From assembly GCA_016715995.1 (NCBI GenBank), contig JADJXF010000020.1, forward strand, positions 1 through 64,000: a stretch of DNA of 64,000 bases, read 5' to 3'. A program made the position numbers and the translations under genes. Source of the stretch: Flavobacteriales bacterium (GTDB taxonomy: Bacteria > Bacteroidota > Bacteroidia > Flavobacteriales_F > PHOS-HE28). Shown piece after piece: positions 7,386-16,035 of the stretch (its first letter is position 1; every line of letters starts with the position of its first letter). The notes under the pieces are model-generated. The model had not been told where the DNA came from and made no database searches. It saw only the letters and a program-made list of their open reading frames with translations.

Positions 7386-8603
7386 ATGCGGACGAAGATA
7401 GCCCTGACCTATCGGCAGGCAGGCGCGCTGGTACTGGCGTTCGCATCAACCGCCATGGCGCAGCAATCCGTGCGGGTGGCCATCGGCACGCCGTCCATCG
7501 TGGTCGGCGCGGAGCGCACCGAGGCCTATCTGCCGCTGCTGCAAGGACGCAGGGTTGCGGTAGTCACCAATCATACCGGACGGATCGGTGCCACCCATCT
7601 GGTGGACAGTTTGCTCGCGCTGAAGGTGAACGTCACCAAGGTCTTCGCCCCGGAGCACGGCTTCCGTGGCGATGCCGATGCCGGTGAGCACGTGAAGGAT
7701 CAGCGCGATGCGCGCACCGGGCTGCCCATCGTCTCGCTCTATGGGAAGAACAAGAAGCCCTCGGCCCAGCAACTGGCCGACGCCGATGTGCTGCTCTTCG
7801 ATATCCAGGACGTGGGCGTGCGGTTCTACACGTACATCAGCACCCTGCACTATGTGATGGAGGCCGCGCAGGAGCAGCAGCGCAAGGTGATCGTGCTGGA
7901 CCGCCCCAATCCTAACGGATTCTATGTGGACGGTCCCGTGCTGGACACGGCTTACCGCTCCTTCGTGGGCATGCATCCCGTGCCAATCGTGCACGGCATG
8001 ACCATCGGCGAGTACGCCCGGATGATCAACGGCGAGGGCTGGCTGAAGGGCGGGCGCCGCTGCGACCTCACGGTGGTGGAGTGCACAGGCTACGACCATG
8101 GACAGTTCCCGGTGCTGGAGGACCGCCCATCGCCGAATCTGCCGAACATGTCCGCGGTGTACCTCTATCCCTCCCTAGGCCTGTTCGAGGGCACAGCGGT
8201 CAGTGTGGGGCGCGGGACTGAGCTACCCTTCCAGTGCATCGGCTACCCCGGCAATCCGGTGGGCGCCTACCGATTCACGCCGATCGCCATGCCGGGCGCG
8301 AAGGATCCGCCATACAAGGGACGCGCCTGCACGGGCATCGACCTGCACGAGTACGGCACCTTCCAGAGCCGCATGGAGAAACGCATCCGGCTGCACTGGC
8401 TCATCGGCTTCTATCAGGAGTGTCCTGACAAGACCTCGTACTTCAACGCCTTCTTCGACAAGCTGGCAGGAGGGCCTGACCTGCGCCAACGCGTCCTGCG
8501 CGGCGAGGACGAGGACACCATCCGCGGTTCCTGGCAGCCGGGGTTGCGCGCCTTCCTGCTCATCCGGCGGAAGTACCTGCTCTACGACGACTTCACGCCG
8601 TGA
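7386..8603 (+). CDS. DUF1343 / exo-beta-N-acetylmuramidase NamZ-like protein
   Basis: A 405-residue secreted protein with a signal peptide (MRTKIALTYRQAGALVLAFA..., cleavage near AMA-QQ). The family motifs VVTNHTGRIG, FAPEHGFRGDADAGE, LFDIQDVGVRFYTY and RPNPNGFYVDGP are all intact. This family (NamZ, glycoside hydrolase 171) removes terminal N-acetylmuramic acid from peptidoglycan fragments, so a role in cell-wall recycling or in using foreign murein is likely. An upstream open frame exists, but the signal peptide marks the ATG at 7386 as the start. The promoter must lie inside the opposing permease gene because the gap is only 10 bases. Confidence 0.9.
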   Translation: MRTKIALTYRQAGALVLAFASTAMAQQSVRVAIGTPSIVVGAERTEAYLPLLQGRRVAVVTNHTGRIGATHLVDSLLALKVNVTKVFAPEHGFRGDADAGEHVKDQRDARTGLPIVSLYGKNKKPSAQQLADADVLLFDIQDVGVRFYTYISTLHYVMEAAQEQQRKVIVLDRPNPNGFYVDGPVLDTAYRSFVGMHPVPIVHGMTIGEYARMINGEGWLKGGRRCDLTVVECTGYDHGQFPVLEDRPSPNLPNMSAVYLYPSLGLFEGTAVSVGRGTELPFQCIGYPGNPVGAYRFTPIAMPGAKDPPYKGRACTGIDLHEYGTFQSRMEKRIRLHWLIGFYQECPDKTSYFNAFFDKLAGGPDLRQRVLRGEDEDTIRGSWQPGLRAFLLIRRKYLLYDDFTP

Positions 8604-8825
8604 TGGCTTCGGCGCCCGGGGCGTTCACCTGCTCGTGCAGCCTTGACACTTGATTCGGGACCTAGGTCTCGTAAGCCGTGGATCTATTTGCCGGCCTTGA
8701 ACGAGCCCATGGGCATTTGGAAACCAGGAGCATGCGCTACAGAACACGGCCAGCGGTCCAACGGATGAATCTGGCCAATGGCCACCCGCGTTCAACGGGA
8801 ACAACACCCGTCCTTCAAATCCACC
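8604..8825. other. Intergenic stretch without a recognisable gene
   Basis: Short open frames on both strands here have no family resemblance, signal peptide or convincing start. I see no RNA gene or repeat before the hairpin at its right end. Confidence 0.5.
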
Positions 8826-8866
8826 GAACGAAGAAGCCCCGTGCATCGCACGGGGCCTCTTCGTTC
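8826..8866. terminator. Bidirectional terminator between convergent genes
   Basis: A long hairpin: the 19-base arms starting gaacgaagaagcccc and ending ggggcctcttcgttc pair with a single mismatch around a 3-base loop. A-rich and T-rich flanks on the two sides suit termination from both strands. It separates the NamZ-type gene from the stop of the giant surface protein. Confidence 0.8.
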
Positions 8867-8879
8867 AATTGGGTTTCGC

Positions 8880-11800
8880 TTACGGCTGAATCACCAGTCG
8901 CTCGGTGTACACGGTCTCGCCAGCGGTGATGTTCACCATGTAGAGGCCGGTGGCCAGTGAGCCGTTCAGCTCCAGCACGGTGTTGATGAAGCCGTCGTCC
9001 GTCACCGGGATGGTGCGGGTGATGGCGCGCTTGCCGAAGGCATCGAAGATGTCGACGCTCACGGTGCTCACCCCCGCCTCAATGGCTTCCACGCTCAGGA
9101 AGAGCTGGTCGCCACGGTTCGGGTTCGGGAACATGCGCATACCGGCAGCTGTGCCTTCCTCCACCATGTTCTGGTTGCCGCCTTGGGCAGCGCAGGCCAC
9201 GGTGAAGAGCTGGCACACTTCGCCCCATGGGGCCGCGCCATTGGGGGAGCACCAGTTCATTCCGTTATCGAAGCTCGCGCGCACATCCACTTCGTAGGTC
9301 GTGCCGCAGATCAGGCCAGAGGTGTTCACGAAGTATTGGTTCGTGTTGCTGAGCTTGGCAACGGTGAGCCCGGGCTGGCCAGTCACACGGAAGCGGAACT
9401 GGTAGCGGTTGGCGTTCTGCCAGCTGCAATTGGGCAGCATGCGGCGCACCGGACGGGCGTGCACCAGCACGTTGGTCGCGATCGCACGCGTGGCACCGCA
9501 GCTGAAGACGCTTTCGCCCGGGATGTCGTGCAGTTTCGTCTTCGGACACTGGGACGCCGCGTTATCAATCATCATGCGGCAGGCCGAGCCCCACACACCG
9601 AAGTCGCCGGTCAGGATGGAGCGCACCTTCACGTTGTACATCGTTAGCGGCTGCAACTGGTTCCCGCTCCAGCTATTCAGCTTGAAGTGGCAGGCGCGGA
9701 TGCTGCTCGCGGCAAGGCCGTTCGCCGTGTTGTGGTACTGGATGCGCTTGAAGCTGTAACCGCCATTGGGGTTGAACCACCACATCTGGTAGCCGCTGGT
9801 CGCATTGGAGACGTTCCACTGCGCGGTCACCAAGGGGTTGTCGGTCGCCACGATGTACTCATAGCCGCAGGGGCTCGACTTCCAGTCCAGCTTGTCGCAG
9901 CTGGTGAAGACCAAGCGGTCGTTGCTGATGGGCAAGCAGAAGCCCTCATTGGCCGCGATCGCGCTCTCGGTACCTGAGCTCCAGTTGTTGCGGTTGTCGA
10001 TGATGCGCCGTTGCTGGCCGCTCTGCTCGCGCAGGATGTATCCGCCGCCGGCCAAGCCATCGCCGCCGGAGTCGAGCGCACGCAGGTAGTAGCAGCCATC
10101 AGGCAGGCAGCCGTGCATGGTGTAGTCGTCAGCGCCCGGAAGCAGGCCGGTGCCGCTCACCGCCAGCACGTTGGTGCCTTGCGCGCGGATCTCCCATGTG
10201 GTCTGAACGTCTGCGTTGGCATCGGTATCGAGCACCATGCTCACGCCGTTCTCCAGGCAAGCAGCGTTGTTATCACCGCACTCCACTGTGAGGTCGAAGA
10301 TGCCCGTGCCGCCGCCGAAGCCGGTGACGTAGATGTAGTAGGTGGTGCCACTGGTAGCGGCCCACGTTACCCGGCTACGCAAGCCTTGCGCCGGAGGTGT
10401 CGGTCCCTGCGTACAGGTCGCATCGTCATCGTTGCCTACCACGCAGGTGAACGCACCGCAGGTGCCGGTGAACACGCCGATCTTGGTGTCGTAGTCGGTG
10501 TTCGGGCTGCAGGTGTATGCCCGCATCTCGCCATCCCAGCCTTGCACCGTGTACCAAACGCCAGGTCCGTTGAGCGTGGTAACGCACGTTGGGGGTGCAC
10601 CAATGGCGCTGCTATTCACTGTGGTTCCCGATGTCACGCTGTTGCAGCTGATGGCGATCGCGTCATCGCAGAGGTCATTGGCTGGTGGTGGCGGTGCCAC
10701 TGCGCACTGGATCTGGAAATCGACCGTGTTCCCGTCAAGGTCCTCGGAATCCCACAGGATGTAGTACGTGTTGCCCGACGTGAAATTGGGCGCTACGCCA
10801 CCATTGAAGGCATCGCCAGGCATAGGCCCGGTAGCGATCACATCATCCCAATAGTTCCAGCCGCTGATGTCGCAGGTTCCGGCGGCCTTCCAGAAGAAGT
10901 CGACGAAACCGCCATCAATCTGAAGCACTTCGATAATGTGCACACCGGTGGTGCTCGCCGTGTAGGAGAAGACGCGCTCCTCACCGGGGGTTTGGTAGGG
11001 TCCACCCAAGCCGGTGCTCCAAGAGCCGATGCCCGGGTTCGTGGCCACCGGGCCGGTCGGCACATCACAGGCGCTGATGGTGGCGATGTTGTCGCATGGG
11101 TTGACGGGCGGCGCGGCCTGGTACACGCATATGTCGAATGTGCCCTCATCTCCCTGCAGCGACAACAGCCGCATCACGTACGTCTGTCCGGGTGTGGTGA
11201 GGAACGAACCAGTTGGAGCCGAAATTCCTGCTGCGCAGAACACGGATGCGCCGCCGCACGAACCCTCGAACACTTCAAGGCCCAGGGTGGCCAAGGTCTG
11301 TGTCCATGTGTAGCCGGTTGATGTGCTTGTGGCCTCGAAGGTGTACCACACATCGGTGAAGGGACCAGGGAAGCCAGGAATGCAGGAAAGCTCGCCGCCA
11401 TCCTGGGTCCCCAGCACCAAGGTGCCGCTTGTGCCACCGCAGTCATCTTCCGAGTCCAACACGGTCAGGGTCTCGGCATCACCGCAATCGTCGTTCGCCG
11501 GAGCGGAGACCGCATCGATGCGGAGGGTGTAGTTGCCGAACTCGCCGGAACTATACCCGTCCACTACGATGTAGTAGGTGGTGCCTCCTGTTACCGCAAG
11601 CCCAACGATGGTAGAGACATAAGGCCCGCCGGTGTAGAGCGGAGCTGAACACGCATCATCGTTGCAGCCGATGGCCGTGCCTGTGCAGTTGTCCGCGAAC
11701 ACGTAGAGCTTGGTGTCGTAACTCGTGGTCGGGCTCGGGTAGCTCGCATCGGCACACAAGGTCAGGCTCAGGACCTGGTCACCAGGCGGCGTGTACTTAT

Positions 11801-12137
11801 AGACCACATCGCGCGCGCCTGTTGGGGTATATGGGCACACGGAGTTCAAATCGTCCGCGAAGGCTGCCGTGCTGCCGTTGATCACCGTAGGTACCGAAGG
11901 AATCAGGAACGCCGACACGCAGCGGTCGCCCGGGGGTCCACAGGTGTTGTTATCCGTGAAGAAGCCCTTGTTGATATTGCAGGCCACATCATTGCCATGG
12001 AGCAGGATGACCTGGACACTGGCATCCATGGGGAAGGACCCGACTGCCGGAAGCGTCTGGCTGCCACCGCAGGTTAATCCGGTGATGTCCACCGGGGTCG
12101 ACGCCCACGATGTAGCGGATGCCCATTGGGCCACCAT
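8880..12137 (-). CDS. Giant T9SS surface protein, C-terminal part after a frameshift
   Basis: About 1,085 codons without a credible start of its own; the true reading enters from the frame of the upstream part at a C4 run (G4 on the plus strand at 12094-12097). The content is repeated beta-sandwich modules resembling PPC/lectin-like domains: several blocks with YYIVVDGYSSGEFGNYTL-type motifs, paired cysteines and NDDC/NDLCDDAI openings. The last 85 residues (MFPNPNRGDQLFLS ... GLYMVNITAGETVYTERLV) are a type A T9SS sorting domain, marking export through the outer membrane and attachment to the cell surface. Likely an adhesin or gliding-type surface protein; the exact role is unknown. Confidence 0.8.
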   Translation of the reverse strand: MVAQWASATSWASTPVDITGLTCGGSQTLPAVGSFPMDASVQVILLHGNDVACNINKGFFTDNNTCGPPGDRCVSAFLIPSVPTVINGSTAAFADDLNSVCPYTPTGARDVVYKYTPPGDQVLSLTLCADASYPSPTTSYDTKLYVFADNCTGTAIGCNDDACSAPLYTGGPYVSTIVGLAVTGGTTYYIVVDGYSSGEFGNYTLRIDAVSAPANDDCGDAETLTVLDSEDDCGGTSGTLVLGTQDGGELSCIPGFPGPFTDVWYTFEATSTSTGYTWTQTLATLGLEVFEGSCGGASVFCAAGISAPTGSFLTTPGQTYVMRLLSLQGDEGTFDICVYQAAPPVNPCDNIATISACDVPTGPVATNPGIGSWSTGLGGPYQTPGEERVFSYTASTTGVHIIEVLQIDGGFVDFFWKAAGTCDISGWNYWDDVIATGPMPGDAFNGGVAPNFTSGNTYYILWDSEDLDGNTVDFQIQCAVAPPPPANDLCDDAIAISCNSVTSGTTVNSSAIGAPPTCVTTLNGPGVWYTVQGWDGEMRAYTCSPNTDYDTKIGVFTGTCGAFTCVVGNDDDATCTQGPTPPAQGLRSRVTWAATSGTTYYIYVTGFGGGTGIFDLTVECGDNNAACLENGVSMVLDTDANADVQTTWEIRAQGTNVLAVSGTGLLPGADDYTMHGCLPDGCYYLRALDSGGDGLAGGGYILREQSGQQRRIIDNRNNWSSGTESAIAANEGFCLPISNDRLVFTSCDKLDWKSSPCGYEYIVATDNPLVTAQWNVSNATSGYQMWWFNPNGGYSFKRIQYHNTANGLAASSIRACHFKLNSWSGNQLQPLTMYNVKVRSILTGDFGVWGSACRMMIDNAASQCPKTKLHDIPGESVFSCGATRAIATNVLVHARPVRRMLPNCSWQNANRYQFRFRVTGQPGLTVAKLSNTNQYFVNTSGLICGTTYEVDVRASFDNGMNWCSPNGAAPWGEVCQLFTVACAAQGGNQNMVEEGTAAGMRMFPNPNRGDQLFLSVEAIEAGVSTVSVDIFDAFGKRAITRTIPVTDDGFINTVLELNGSLATGLYMVNITAGETVYTERLVIQP

Positions 12138-15102
12138 CGCCGCAATCCAAATTGGTCACGTTGATGGTGAAATCGTAGGTGGAGCAGTTCGTTACGGGCG
12201 TTACCGTCGCATTCACCGGTGTGCAACCTGGGGTGCAGATGATCTCGAATAGCCAGGGATCCGTGCAATACCCATCCGCGTAGTTGTTCTGGGCGTCGGA
12301 CTGTATCACGATATGGATGGTGGATGAGCCAGTGGCTGAGAATCCGGCCAAACTGGTGGCTCCCGGAGCCGATTGACCGACCTGGTTGCCACCCACTGCG
12401 TCGTACACGATCACGGCATCACCCGGCTCAATGCAGCCGCTGATGAAGTTCACCGTCACCGTTTCAAAGGCCAAGTCGTTGGTGAAGGTGAAGGTGCGCG
12501 GGTCGTTCGCGCGGTAGCGGTGCTCGACCGGGATCACATTGTAGCAGGTGAACGTGCGGGGGCAATTGCTGTAGTGGTCGCCGATCACCAGTGAGCAGGC
12601 CGTGCCGTTCGAGACGCTGATGGTGACACGGTCGTTTATGGCGTCGAAGCCCGCACCATCATTATCCAACGTGTAGGTGGTGGCTGTCAGAGCGTCCACT
12701 GGAGTTTGTGGCACCCCGTTCAGGCTCCATAGGATCTGGCCGCTACCGGCCGAGCCGAAGTTCGCGATGTCAACGTCCACCGTGAAGGTGCCGGTGCAAC
12801 CGCCGTCGTTGACGGTTGTGGTGGCCTGTGGTGGTGCGCAAACGTTCACCGTGAAGTCGAGCACCTGGCTGAAGGTGGCGTTACCGCATGGCGTGTTGTT
12901 CGGGAATGCGCCTTCAGTGGGGTCGTTGTACTGCCAGCGCACGCGCATGCGCTTGTTTCCGGGGCTGGTGCCGACGGGACAGACAATAGGCGTAGGGTGG
13001 ATATAGGACGGAATCCAGCCGACACCGTCTACGCCGACAGCTCCAACCATCACGTTCTCGTCAAGGTCGTTGAAATCCAGATCCTCATTCCAGTCAATCC
13101 AGACGAGGAACTGGGAATTCTCCCAGAAGACTACCGTTGAGGCCTGGAACGGGTATGACCCGCCAGGAGCCATGTTGCCAACAACCGAAGTAAGGTCTAC
13201 ATACCCGAGTGTTGTGCTCGCCGAGGGATTACCATCATTAATCCCCGCTACCTGCACGTTGTTGACCTGTGGGTTCAGACCAAAAGTGTTATCACCTCCT
13301 GCGGCGCAATAACCGTGGTAGTAGGACTTCGGTCCGGCCCAACCACTCTCGCCATTCGCGTCGCAATCCGACCGCACGTAGATCTCGTAGGTCTGGCCAA
13401 CGGCCAATACGCTGGCTTGGATGGTGGTCAGCAACGTGCTGCCGGCGAATACCTCGCCACCGAATCCCGGGGCGCCGCCTTGGCGCAGTTCCACATCATA
13501 GCCACCCGTTGCGGTTGGCTCAGAGGTCCAGTTGATCGTGGCTGTGGTGGCATCGAACAAGGTTCCGGTGATGCCGGCCAGCGAAGGCGCGAAGCAGACG
13601 GGAATCTGCTCCACGGCGATATTATCCACGAAGACGCTGTTGCCGAAGCCCGATTTGCCACGGAAGCGGACCTGAACGGTGCCGGTGGGCAAGGGGTAGG
13701 ACAAGGTGACCCATTGCGCGGCGTTCGGTACGAAGTTGCCCCCAGTACCGCCAGGCAAGGTCATCAACGGGCTCGCGTTGTTGGCAAGGGGCGCGAGTAC
13801 CGCCCATGCTAAGCCGTCCAACGATGTCTCCACCACCAAGCTGTCGAACGAGCCGTCCCCCGAGTAAAAGGTGCCAGCGGCATCGAATCGCACCTGATAG
13901 CCTGCCGGTGTTGCTGGCAGTGTCGGACTGTCAAGGGATCTGACATTTCCAGCGCCATCAGCGTAAAAGTTCCACCTGACCGAATTGGTGCCCACACCAT
14001 ACCCGCTGGCTCCCGTGACCACTGCAAGGAGTCCGCCTGCATTTGTCGTCGACCAGCAATTGAATGGGGCGGCCTCGAACGTGGCGGGTACAAAACCGCT
14101 CATTGGGATGAACACCCAGTCGCTGTAAGTAGAAGGGGGGATGCCTCCGCCGAGTAGGCAGCTGACCAGGCAACGGTAGTATTTCGCACTGCTCTGGTTG
14201 GTGACCTGGGTGGATGCCGTGCCGAGCGAGGCGAGATTGACAGTGAAAGCCGCATCATCCGCGCTCTCCCACTGGTAAGTCACGCCGGTGCCTATCGTTG
14301 CGTTCTGCAGGCCCAAGGTGAAGTTCACACCCACGCATGCCGAAGCGCTCGTGGTGGTCGTATTGCCAGGAGCAGGGGTGCCTGCGCAAGGGTTGGGAAG
14401 AACCCAGCGCATGCGCATGTTGGGCCTTACGGCGGTGTTTGTAGTGGCTGTGCCTCCATTAACCGCTGCTGTCGCCGTACAGATGCCCGAACCTTGGCCA
14501 TCGTCATAAACCAGTCTTGTCCAAGTACCGCCTGCGCCCATAGCAGTGTTCCGCCGGGTGGCCGGATAGGTGCTTGACCATACGCCTGCACCATTTCCAT
14601 AGCAGGTCTCAACCACAATGTCCGTTGTGCCGTTCCACAAGTAAGGAGTAGTGAAGTAGGTTTCCGTCCAACCAAGAGCGGTCACGCTCAAGTTGACCGG
14701 TGCACTGGATGCGGCCGGCGCGGTGGCGACCCAGCCTGCTGTCAAGGGATCGGTGCCAACTGAATGAATCTTGACGTTCCATCCCGTTAGCGTGGCCGAA
14801 TTGCCGGAGCCAACAATGGTGATGTCGAATCCAATGGATTCGATGTTTGTGTTGGGAGCAATCCCGGCTGCGGTCAATTGCGCCGCAGTGACATAATACT
14901 GCTGGCGCGTGCCCTCGTAAAGGTTGTAGAACGGATTGACGCTGGTTCGAGTCGTTGTCGTTCCCGTACCTACGGTGGAGTAGGTCTGGCCCAGCACTTG
15001 AGCCACAAGTGGAGCGAGCAAGAGGAGAGCAGCGGTCCGTGAGAGCCAATTGCTCGCTATGCGCCGCCGGGCGGCGGTTCTATGCGTGATCAGTGGTTGC
15101 AT
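11989..15102 (-). CDS. Giant T9SS surface protein, N-terminal part before a frameshift
   Basis: Meaningful coding runs to the shift at 12094-12097; the last 35 codons are out of frame. The start at MQPLITHRTAARRR gives a signal peptide (TAALLLLAPLVAQVLGQ). Next come about 220 residues of beta-rich sequence, an Ig-like/lamG-like region, a fibronectin type III module near residue 500 (PTATGGYDVELRQGG ... TYEIYVRSDC) and a GEVED-type domain (FLVWIDWNEDLDFNDLDENV). Such modular N-terminal regions are typical of very large Bacteroidota proteins that end in a T9SS domain, and the downstream fragment supplies exactly that. Joined, the protein would have about 2,070 residues. Confidence 0.82.
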   Translation of the reverse strand: MQPLITHRTAARRRIASNWLSRTAALLLLAPLVAQVLGQTYSTVGTGTTTTRTSVNPFYNLYEGTRQQYYVTAAQLTAAGIAPNTNIESIGFDITIVGSGNSATLTGWNVKIHSVGTDPLTAGWVATAPAASSAPVNLSVTALGWTETYFTTPYLWNGTTDIVVETCYGNGAGVWSSTYPATRRNTAMGAGGTWTRLVYDDGQGSGICTATAAVNGGTATTNTAVRPNMRMRWVLPNPCAGTPAPGNTTTTSASACVGVNFTLGLQNATIGTGVTYQWESADDAAFTVNLASLGTASTQVTNQSSAKYYRCLVSCLLGGGIPPSTYSDWVFIPMSGFVPATFEAAPFNCWSTTNAGGLLAVVTGASGYGVGTNSVRWNFYADGAGNVRSLDSPTLPATPAGYQVRFDAAGTFYSGDGSFDSLVVETSLDGLAWAVLAPLANNASPLMTLPGGTGGNFVPNAAQWVTLSYPLPTGTVQVRFRGKSGFGNSVFVDNIAVEQIPVCFAPSLAGITGTLFDATTATINWTSEPTATGGYDVELRQGGAPGFGGEVFAGSTLLTTIQASVLAVGQTYEIYVRSDCDANGESGWAGPKSYYHGYCAAGGDNTFGLNPQVNNVQVAGINDGNPSASTTLGYVDLTSVVGNMAPGGSYPFQASTVVFWENSQFLVWIDWNEDLDFNDLDENVMVGAVGVDGVGWIPSYIHPTPIVCPVGTSPGNKRMRVRWQYNDPTEGAFPNNTPCGNATFSQVLDFTVNVCAPPQATTTVNDGGCTGTFTVDVDIANFGSAGSGQILWSLNGVPQTPVDALTATTYTLDNDGAGFDAINDRVTISVSNGTACSLVIGDHYSNCPRTFTCYNVIPVEHRYRANDPRTFTFTNDLAFETVTVNFISGCIEPGDAVIVYDAVGGNQVGQSAPGATSLAGFSATGSSTIHIVIQSDAQNNYADGYCTDPWLFEIICTPGCTPVNATVTPVTNCSTYDFTINVTNLDCGDGGPMGIRYIVGVDPGGHHRINLRWQPDASGSRVLPHGCQCPGHPAPWQ
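12094..12097 (-). other. Apparent one-base frameshift in the giant surface protein gene
   Basis: On the minus strand, the upstream frame reads ...YIVGVDP and then shifts into nonsense (GGHHRINLRW), while the adjacent frame continues naturally as VDITGLTCGGSQTL. Removing one C from the C4 run joins the two into one open frame of about 2,074 codons. It could be a sequencing or assembly indel, a true mutation or a phase-variable tract, although four bases is short for the last. Confidence 0.8.
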
Positions 15103-15175
15103 TGGTGTGGGATTGGAGGGGTTCGTGGGGGTTATGGGTTGCGCTGGCACTTGGGGCCAGAGCGGGTTCTGGGTC

Positions 15176-15706
15176 TCAATTCTGCTCGCGCGCGATACGT
15201 TGCAGGAGTTCGTCGTACTTGCGCTGCAGGGCGGAGTTGGCAGGGTCTTCCTTCAGCCTTTCCCGCAATTCGGCCAAGGCGGCCTGATTGGCATCGTCTG
15301 CTGCCACAGGTTCCGCAATGCTCAAAGGGACAGTCTGCAAGTCTTGGTCGCTTGGGGTCTTGCCTTTGGTTGCCACGCTTGGCATTAACGAAGCCGACGC
15401 TTGGCCCTTGCTGCCCATTTCCAAAGGCACGAGCGCCCCGGTCGCAATGGTATTCGGCAAGGGTGCCGTGGCGGCATCGGAAACACGCGCCACTACTGGA
15501 GTGGTGCCAGTATTCTCCACCGTCTTCGCTGCATCATCCTTCTGCGGCACACTTGGTTTCACCGCCGGAGCCGAACTGAACGGATTGGCTTGCGTGGTTG
15601 ATTGCGCATGAAGCTGGGTTGTGCCAGCGATGAAAGCGAGCATCAGCATGATTGGCGGCCAAGCCAACCAGCGGGCGGAAGTTTGTTTGATTCTCATTGT
15701 ACGCAC
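15176..15706 (-). CDS. Secreted hypothetical protein with C-terminal helical region
   Basis: A 176-residue protein with an N-terminal signal peptide (WLAWPPIMLMLAFIAGTTQLHAQ), a long low-complexity Ala/Pro/Thr-rich middle and a charged C-terminal helix (AALAELRERLKEDPANSAL...) that could form a short coiled coil. I do not recognise a family. It lies directly upstream of the giant surface protein on the same strand, 73 bases apart, so co-expression is plausible; it may be an accessory or binding partner, but this is only positional. A second ATG three codons in is an equally good start. Confidence 0.6.
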   Translation of the reverse strand: MRTMRIKQTSARWLAWPPIMLMLAFIAGTTQLHAQSTTQANPFSSAPAVKPSVPQKDDAAKTVENTGTTPVVARVSDAATAPLPNTIATGALVPLEMGSKGQASASLMPSVATKGKTPSDQDLQTVPLSIAEPVAADDANQAALAELRERLKEDPANSALQRKYDELLQRIAREQN

Positions 15707-15789
15707 GGGTTATTTGTTTCAGGGGTTGAAGAGGATGGCATAGCGGGCCACCGCCGTTGGCAAGGCGCTCACGCGCCTGATGCACGGTC

Positions 15790-15810
15790 CATCATTCACC
15801 GTGAATGATG
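15790..15810. promoter_or_regulatory. Perfect 21-base palindrome, possible operator
   Basis: Arms catcattcac and gtgaatgatg surround a single central base, inside the 329-base divergent gap between the secreted-protein gene and nhaC. Flanking ggtcc/ggacc extend a weaker outer stem. The near-absence of a loop fits a dimeric regulator's binding site better than a transcription terminator. The rest of the gap shows no gene; a TATATTTC -7-like box lies just before the nhaC start. Confidence 0.4.
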
Positions 15811-16035
15811 CGTGACGGACCTCGGTAAATGTGTTGGGAGCGTAGCTGTGAAGCTGAACGGGTTTGGGTTAGGTGGTTGGCAAGAGGTGGTAGGGATCCA
15901 CGGTTCTTGCGGTGCAAAGTATAGGGTCGGTCGATACGAAACAAGCAATGGTTGAAAAAATGTTAAGGAGGTGCTTGGCGATTCGCAGAAGGCTATGCCG
16001 GCTCCGAAGAACCAGGCGCGCCTATATTTCCAGCG

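Noticed and set aside
12085..12105. Programmed frameshifting in the giant surface protein gene
   Set aside because: No X-XXY-YYZ slippery heptamer, no stimulatory pseudoknot or internal Shine-Dalgarno is evident; an indel is simpler.
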